A stretch of DNA of 14,503 nt from Muribaculaceae bacterium (GTDB lineage: Bacteria; Bacteroidota; Bacteroidia; Bacteroidales; Muribaculaceae), in contig VSPG01000047.1 of NCBI GenBank assembly GCA_009775265.1, positions 1 through 14,503 of the forward strand. Direction: 5' to 3'. Both the position numbers and the translations under genes were made by a program. Below, piece by piece: positions 14,111-14,503 of the stretch. Each line of letters begins with the position of its first letter. Positions within the stretch are counted from its first letter, which is position 1. The notes beneath the pieces are model-generated. The model was not told the DNA's origin, ran no database searches, and saw only the letters and a program-made list of their open reading frames with translations.

Positions 14111-14200
14111 AAATTTTGGAATATTCAGTGGAAAATCTGTGTGTTGTATCCTATTTTTAGGAGACGCAGCATGGTCTGTTTTTAGATTTTTCCAAAATTT
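14111..14200. repeat. 11-bp inverted repeat in the divergent intergenic region
   Basis: AAATTTTGGAA (14111-14121) is the exact complement of 14190-14200, with 68 bp between. A smaller dyad TCCTA/TAGGA around TTTT (14149-14162) lies near the middle. The stretch from 14027 to 14275 has no credible gene and contains the two divergent promoters. The repeat could be a pair of operator half-sites or recombination sites, or just coincidence in AT-rich DNA. Confidence 0.45.
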
Positions 14201-14205
14201 GGGTA

Positions 14206-14236
14206 TTTTCGGCGTTTTTGAAAGATGGTAATTTTG
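14206..14236 (+). promoter_or_regulatory. Candidate promoter of the truncated receptor gene
   Basis: TAATTTTG (14229-14236) is an exact Bacteroidetes -7 box. TTTT at 14206-14209 lies 19 bp upstream in the -33 position, a partial match to TTTG. It would leave a leader of about 33 nt before the ATG at 14276. Confidence 0.6.
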
Positions 14237-14275
14237 CAGCGAAATCAAGAGTTTTTCTAAAAAATATTTATACAT

Positions 14276-14431
14276 ATGTCTTTCAGACTTTTATTGTTGT
14301 CATTAATATCAATATCGGCTTGTGTTTGTGGCATTGCGCAAAATAATCCGGGTGTGGTTTCTGGTAAAGTGATGTCTTTCGACGGTGAAGCTATTGATTA
14401 CGCTATAGTGTACCTGAAAGGTACGGAATAA
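14276..14431 (+). pseudogene. Truncated TonB-dependent receptor N-terminus
   Basis: A 51-codon fragment: signal peptide (MSFRLLLLSLISISACVCGIAQ, shown as two parts because of length: MSFRLLLLSLIS and ISACVCGIAQ), then NNPGVVSGKVMSFDGEAI and DYAIVYLKGTE followed by TAA. The G-x-V-x-G-K-V...DYAxVYLKGT pattern is the start of the carboxypeptidase-regulatory-like domain that opens many Bacteroidetes TonB-dependent receptors, often iron or siderophore ones. Such proteins normally continue for 700 or more residues. Here the similarity stops at GTE, and none of the three frames afterwards (14432-14503) resumes the domain. That points to a break by insertion or rearrangement rather than a single nonsense mutation. 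It has its own promoter, is divergent from the RIC-LuxR gene, and probably yields no functional receptor. Confidence 0.7.
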
Positions 14432-14466
14432 CGCGAGTTCGGGATAAGGAACGCCATGAAACAATT

Positions 14467-14500
14467 GAATCGGCAGCTTGAAAAAGTTGCCGATTCTTTT
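14467..14500 (+). terminator. Hairpin terminator just past the break in the receptor gene
   Basis: GAATCGGCAGCTT (14467-14479) pairs with AAGTTGCCGATTC (14484-14496), 13 bp with one G-T wobble, around a GAAA tetraloop, followed by TTTT. It has the form of an intrinsic terminator on the plus strand. It lies 36 bp after the TAA, in the unrelated DNA after the junction. It might shield an inserted element from outside transcription. The rest of that element would be beyond the window. Confidence 0.7.
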
Positions 14501-14503
14501 GGT

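Noticed and set aside
14111..14200. Invertible promoter flanked by the 11-bp inverted repeat
   Set aside because: The exact -7 box of the receptor gene (14229-14236) and its -33 region lie outside the segment, so inversion would not switch that promoter; no recombinase gene is in view.
14087..14275. A 62-codon minus-strand frame in the divergent intergenic region
   Set aside because: It overlaps the palindrome and both promoters, has a low-complexity Lys/Asn/Leu composition, and lacks a supported start.

Overview
The window looks like chromosomal DNA from a Bacteroidales bacterium. The evidence is Bacteroidetes-type promoters (TTTG, about 20 bp, TAnnTTTG), AT-rich leaders without Shine-Dalgarno sequences, DUF2807 envelope proteins, a PstS-like lipoprotein with a TPR protein, and a divergent TonB-receptor-like gene. 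The core genes are GC-rich (about 58-67% in lines counted by eye), which would suit a high-GC gut lineage such as Muribaculaceae; that family guess is inference and could be wrong. No rRNA, tRNA or CRISPR array was seen.

Layout. (1) 1-305: two near-identical copies of an AT-rich palindromic repeat with a 15-bp tandem repeat between them, ending 2 bp from the rarA stop codon. (2) 308-1579 (-): rarA, a replication-associated AAA+ ATPase. (3) 1728-4667 (-): a small two-helix membrane protein, a PstS-like lipoprotein and a secreted TPR protein, closed by a hairpin terminator. (4) 4869-11231 (-): a tight six-gene operon, miaB, dusB, DUF2807 lipoprotein, DUF2807 secreted protein, Wzx-like flippase, fmt. 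It contains a 4-base ATGA and a 1-base TAATG overlap, and ends in a terminator at 4793-4820. It mixes three translation genes (tRNA methylthiolation, dihydrouridylation, initiator-tRNA formylation) with three envelope genes. (5) 11340-12833 (+): an acetate/succinate CoA-transferase, divergent from miaB. Their two promoters overlap so closely that the -10-like boxes lie 2 bp apart on one palindrome. (6) 12851-14503: a 25-bp-stem terminator, a 154-bp MITE-like element with inverted ends and a target duplication, an AT-richer gene for a RIC/YtfE-type diiron hemerythrin protein fused to a LuxR-type helix-turn-helix, its promoter with a 16-bp perfect palindrome, and a divergent TonB-receptor N-terminus that breaks off after 51 codons and runs into unrelated DNA with a terminator hairpin.

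The first 11 kb are mostly housekeeping. The accessory part is the right end: a probable iron-, nitric-oxide- or oxygen-sensing regulator facing a broken outer-membrane receptor gene, with lower GC and mobile-element traces.
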